Source of the DNA: Bacteroidota bacterium
GTDB taxonomy: Bacteria; Bacteroidota; Ignavibacteria; Ignavibacteriales; Ignavibacteriaceae
NCBI GenBank assembly: GCA_022567875.1
Contig: JADFGB010000037.1
Location: 1-7,785 of the forward strand
Direction: 5' to 3'
DNA length: 7,785 nucleotides
Shown: in pieces, positions 6,027 through 7,785 of the stretch
Layout: each line of letters starts with the position of its first letter
Numbering within the stretch: position 1 is the stretch's first letter
The notes under the pieces: generated by a model
Told to the model about the DNA's origin: nothing
The model's input: only the letters and a program-made list of their open reading frames with translations
Database searches by the model: none
Program-made: the position numbers and the translations under genes

Positions 6027-6182
6027 TGATGATCGGTCAGCTCCATGGGCTCCACAGGAAAATCAAAATTTAAACCAATTTGGAGATTTGCTGACAGCTG
6101 ATAGCTGAACGCTTACAGGAATGACTATCATTGCAGGTTAATAAAATTATAAAAAGCAATACGGAGAAAATTCTATTTTAAG

Positions 6183-6210
6183 TATAATAATATGTAAACT
6201 TCATACAGGA
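6183..6210 (+). promoter_or_regulatory. Possible -10 element and ribosome site for the ankyrin lipoprotein
   Basis: TATAAT at 6183-6188 is a perfect -10 hexamer, but the expected -35 position (about 6160-6165) is a poor match. AGGA at 6207-6210 lies 9 nt before the ATT codon at 6220 and is the only reasonable Shine-Dalgarno in the region. Together they place the gene's start near 6220 even though no ordinary start codon is there. Confidence 0.35.
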
Positions 6211-6219
6211 AAAAAACAT

Positions 6220-7101
6220 ATTATATCTCGTTTATCACCATTAATTCTCGTACTAACCATTATTATCTGTAGTTGTAGTAAAGTCGAAAATACCCGTGTC
6301 AGACTGGATAAATATGGTGGAAATTTTGACAGCGAAACCTTTAACAAAATTGCCGAATCGGGTGATGAAAAGTTGTTAAAGCTTTTTCTCGATTCAGGAA
6401 TACCGGCAGATTCAAGAAATATCCTGGGCAACACACCGCTCATTTCAGCCGCCAAAGAGGGGAAAACCGGAATTGTAAAAATCCTATTAAATAACGGAGC
6501 GGATATACAGGCTCAAAGCAAAAACGGGTGGACTCCTTTAACATATGGAGCTTTAAGCGGCATTGTTCCTATAGTAAAAATGCTTATTGAAGCAGGAGCG
6601 GATATACATAGTGTTAACGCGCATAAAGAGACAGCTTTAATGAAGGGCGCATTAGGGGGCAATCCGGCAGTAGTCAAGCTGCTACTTGAAAACGGGGCAA
6701 GAATTGATGACAAAAATCATCAAGGATGGACGGCCATTATGTACGGGATGGTTGGTAAAGATCCTGGAGTGATAAAAACACTTACATCCGCAGGGGCAAA
6801 CATTAATGAAAAATATGTTTATGGTGAGACGCCTTTAATCGCCGCTGTTATATTAGGCGATGCAGATATAGTACGTATTCTGATACCTGCCGGAGCAGAT
6901 ATTAATTTAAAAAATGACACAGGGATGACTCCTCTAATGTATGCAGCAAAATACGGTCATTCAGAGGTTTTGGAGGAACTGCTAAAACATGGGGCAAAAA
7001 TTAACGAAAAGAGTAATAACAGTTGGACTGCCCTGCAATTTGCCGAGGCAGGAGAACATGCTAAGATTGTAAGAATCCTGGAAAAGGCTGGTGCAAACTA
7101 A
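6220..7101 (+). CDS. Ankyrin-repeat lipoprotein with non-standard start
   Basis: Reading back in frame from the repeats gives a lipoprotein signal peptide, ISRLSPLILVLTIIICSCSK, with likely lipidation at Cys19 (ICSC). It is followed by the mature N-terminus SKVENTRVRLDKYGG. If translation starts at ATT 6220 the protein has 293 residues. Six full 33-residue ankyrin repeats start at residues 70, 103, 136, 169, 202 and 235 (pattern G.TPL..A...G...IVK.LL..GADI). They are flanked by a degenerate repeat at about 42-66 and a shortened last repeat (268-293). Ankyrin arrays bind proteins; here the array would sit on the periplasmic face of a membrane. Serine after the lipid cysteine favours the outer membrane. 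There is no ATG, GTG or TTG between the upstream stop (6139-6144) and TTG 6373, which lies within the first repeat and would remove the signal. ATT or ATA initiation, or a mutated start, is therefore implied. The partner and function are unknown. Confidence 0.8.
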   Translation: MISRLSPLILVLTIIICSCSKVENTRVRLDKYGGNFDSETFNKIAESGDEKLLKLFLDSGIPADSRNILGNTPLISAAKEGKTGIVKILLNNGADIQAQSKNGWTPLTYGALSGIVPIVKMLIEAGADIHSVNAHKETALMKGALGGNPAVVKLLLENGARIDDKNHQGWTAIMYGMVGKDPGVIKTLTSAGANINEKYVYGETPLIAAVILGDADIVRILIPAGADINLKNDTGMTPLMYAAKYGHSEVLEELLKHGAKINEKSNNSWTALQFAEAGEHAKIVRILEKAGAN

Positions 7102-7149
7102 ATCAGGGACTGTCAGATATTAACTTTTGCGTATGACACAGAATTTCTC

Positions 7150-7260
7150 AATAGAACAAAAAGTCTCGCGGAGCTTATCCTGAGTTCATCTGAGAGATTC
7201 TTCGCTTCGCTCAGAATGACAAAGCGAAGGGCTTAGAATGTACAAGCGAAGGGCTCGCCT
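7150..7260. repeat. Dispersed-type intergenic repeat
   Basis: The intergenic stretch contains GAGCTTATCCTGAG, then GAGATTCTTCGCTTCGCTC with AGAATGACA, and then AAGCGAAGGGCT twice. In my recollection this wording closely resembles a repeat scattered between genes in many environmental bacterial genomes, with no coding capacity. CTTCGCTT (7200-7207) can pair with AAGCGAAG (7222-7229 or 7244-7251). It lies between the 3' ends of the convergent ankyrin and aminotransferase genes. The edges are approximate, and copy number cannot be judged from one window. Confidence 0.55.
7212..7255. repeat. 22-bp imperfect tandem repeat, two copies
   Basis: Positions 7212-7233 and 7234-7255 align with 18 of 22 identical bases. 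The last 12 bases of each copy are the same (AAGCGAAGGGCT). It appears to be a local duplication inside the larger intergenic repeat. Confidence 0.7.
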
Positions 7261-7283
7261 TTTTACTCCAAAAAAGAAGATAA

Positions 7284-7785
7284 CTAACCTACTATTTTCT
7301 TTAATGAATCAATAAAATAGTCTGTTTCCTGGATTGTATTGAAAATGCTGAAACTCGTCCTGATTGTTCCCTCCGGGAATGTTCCGATAGTTTTGTGGGC
7401 GCAGGGAGAGCAATGCAGTCCAACCCGTACCATAATTTGATATTTTCGATCAAGCGCAGTCGCAATATCAGCAGGATCTTTACCTTCTATATTAAATGAG
7501 ACAACTGCGGTTTTTTCTTTTGATGACAGTGGACCATAGATGCGAACACGTTTAACCTCTTTTAACGTGTTTAAAAAAATTTCAGATAGCATATCTTCAT
7601 GTTTCTTGATCGCTTGAATTGATTTTTTACTGATATATTCTATGCCTGCTTTGAGACCCGCTATTCCGAGAGTATTAAGTGTACCACTCTGGAATCTATC
7701 CGGTAAAAAATCAGGCTGTTCGGATAACTCCGAATTACTGCCTGTTCCTCCCTCAATTAATGGTTTGAGATTCAACCCCTCACTA
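7284..7785 (-). CDS. Class-V aminotransferase, cysteine desulfurase-like (5' end beyond window)
   Basis: The last 166 or so residues of a PLP-dependent class-V aminotransferase are present; relatives are about 380 residues long, so the PLP lysine lies outside the window. Visible family marks are LKPLIEGGTGSNSE, then QPDFLPDRFQSGTLNTLGI, and the C-terminal loop RVGLHCSPCAHKTIGTFPEG, whose first cysteine (codon 7412-7410) is the likely persulfide-forming residue. The ending, with FNT..E.D.FI, agrees with the cysteine-desulfurase subfamily found beside YedF and DUF3343 genes, rather than with IscS or SufS. It would take sulfur (or selenium) from cysteine (or selenocysteine) and pass it to a carrier. 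The frame is open to the edge, so the TTG at 7775-7773 is an internal leucine and not a start. The gene converges with the ankyrin lipoprotein gene. Confidence 0.85.
   Translation of the reverse strand, partial: SEGLNLKPLIEGGTGSNSELSEQPDFLPDRFQSGTLNTLGIAGLKAGIEYISKKSIQAIKKHEDMLSEIFLNTLKEVKRVRIYGPLSSKEKTAVVSFNIEGKDPADIATALDRKYQIMVRVGLHCSPCAHKTIGTFPEGTIRTSFSIFNTIQETDYFIDSLKKIVG

Noticed and set aside
6373..6375. TTG as the start of the ankyrin protein
   Set aside because: In-frame sequence upstream encodes a lipoprotein signal and part of the first repeat, and no ribosome site precedes this TTG.
7773..7775. TTG as the true start of the aminotransferase
   Set aside because: The frame stays open to the window edge, and the conserved family sequence begins far upstream of this point.

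Overview
The window is a piece of a Gram-negative, probably anaerobic, environmental bacterium. It falls into two halves that differ in base composition, gene orientation and translation signals.

Left half (1 to about 3500): strongly A+T-rich (about 30% G+C in sampled lines), with every gene on the minus strand. In transcription order these are holA (DNA polymerase III delta), an ECF sigma factor with a membrane-anchored putative anti-sigma factor just downstream, rpmE2 (type B ribosomal protein L31), and the 5' part of a GlmU-like sugar nucleotidyltransferase that runs off the left edge. The nucleotidyltransferase type, the weak Shine-Dalgarno sequences and a possible TAnnTTTG promoter in front of rpmE2 suggest a Bacteroidota/Ignavibacteriota-type genome. 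Two intrinsic terminators flank rpmE2.

Right half (about 3530 to 7785): richer in G+C (about 40-47% in sampled lines). Three plus-strand genes encode paralogous c7-type cytochromes, each with a three-heme module. The first has no convincing export signal and starts where holA starts. The second is complete, with a strong Shine-Dalgarno and a TTG start. The third has a good signal peptide, but an in-frame TAA cuts it off from its heme domain. All would act outside the cytoplasm in electron transfer; no partner oxidoreductase is in view. Next comes a minus-strand DUF3343 protein (putative sulfur/selenium carrier). It is followed by a plus-strand ankyrin-repeat lipoprotein that lacks any ATG/GTG/TTG start in front of its signal peptide. 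At the right edge is the minus-strand C-terminal part of a class-V aminotransferase (cysteine desulfurase-like). DUF3343 and this type of aminotransferase are known genomic neighbours in sulfur/selenium trafficking. Hairpin and dispersed-type repeats lie around this block.

The abrupt change near 3500-3540 coincides with a 23-nt overlap of two divergent gene starts and a cytochrome that looks N-terminally incomplete. It could be a real rearrangement or transfer junction, or a chimeric assembly. No RNA genes, CRISPR arrays or transposase genes were seen, and no stretch over 300 bases is free of genes.
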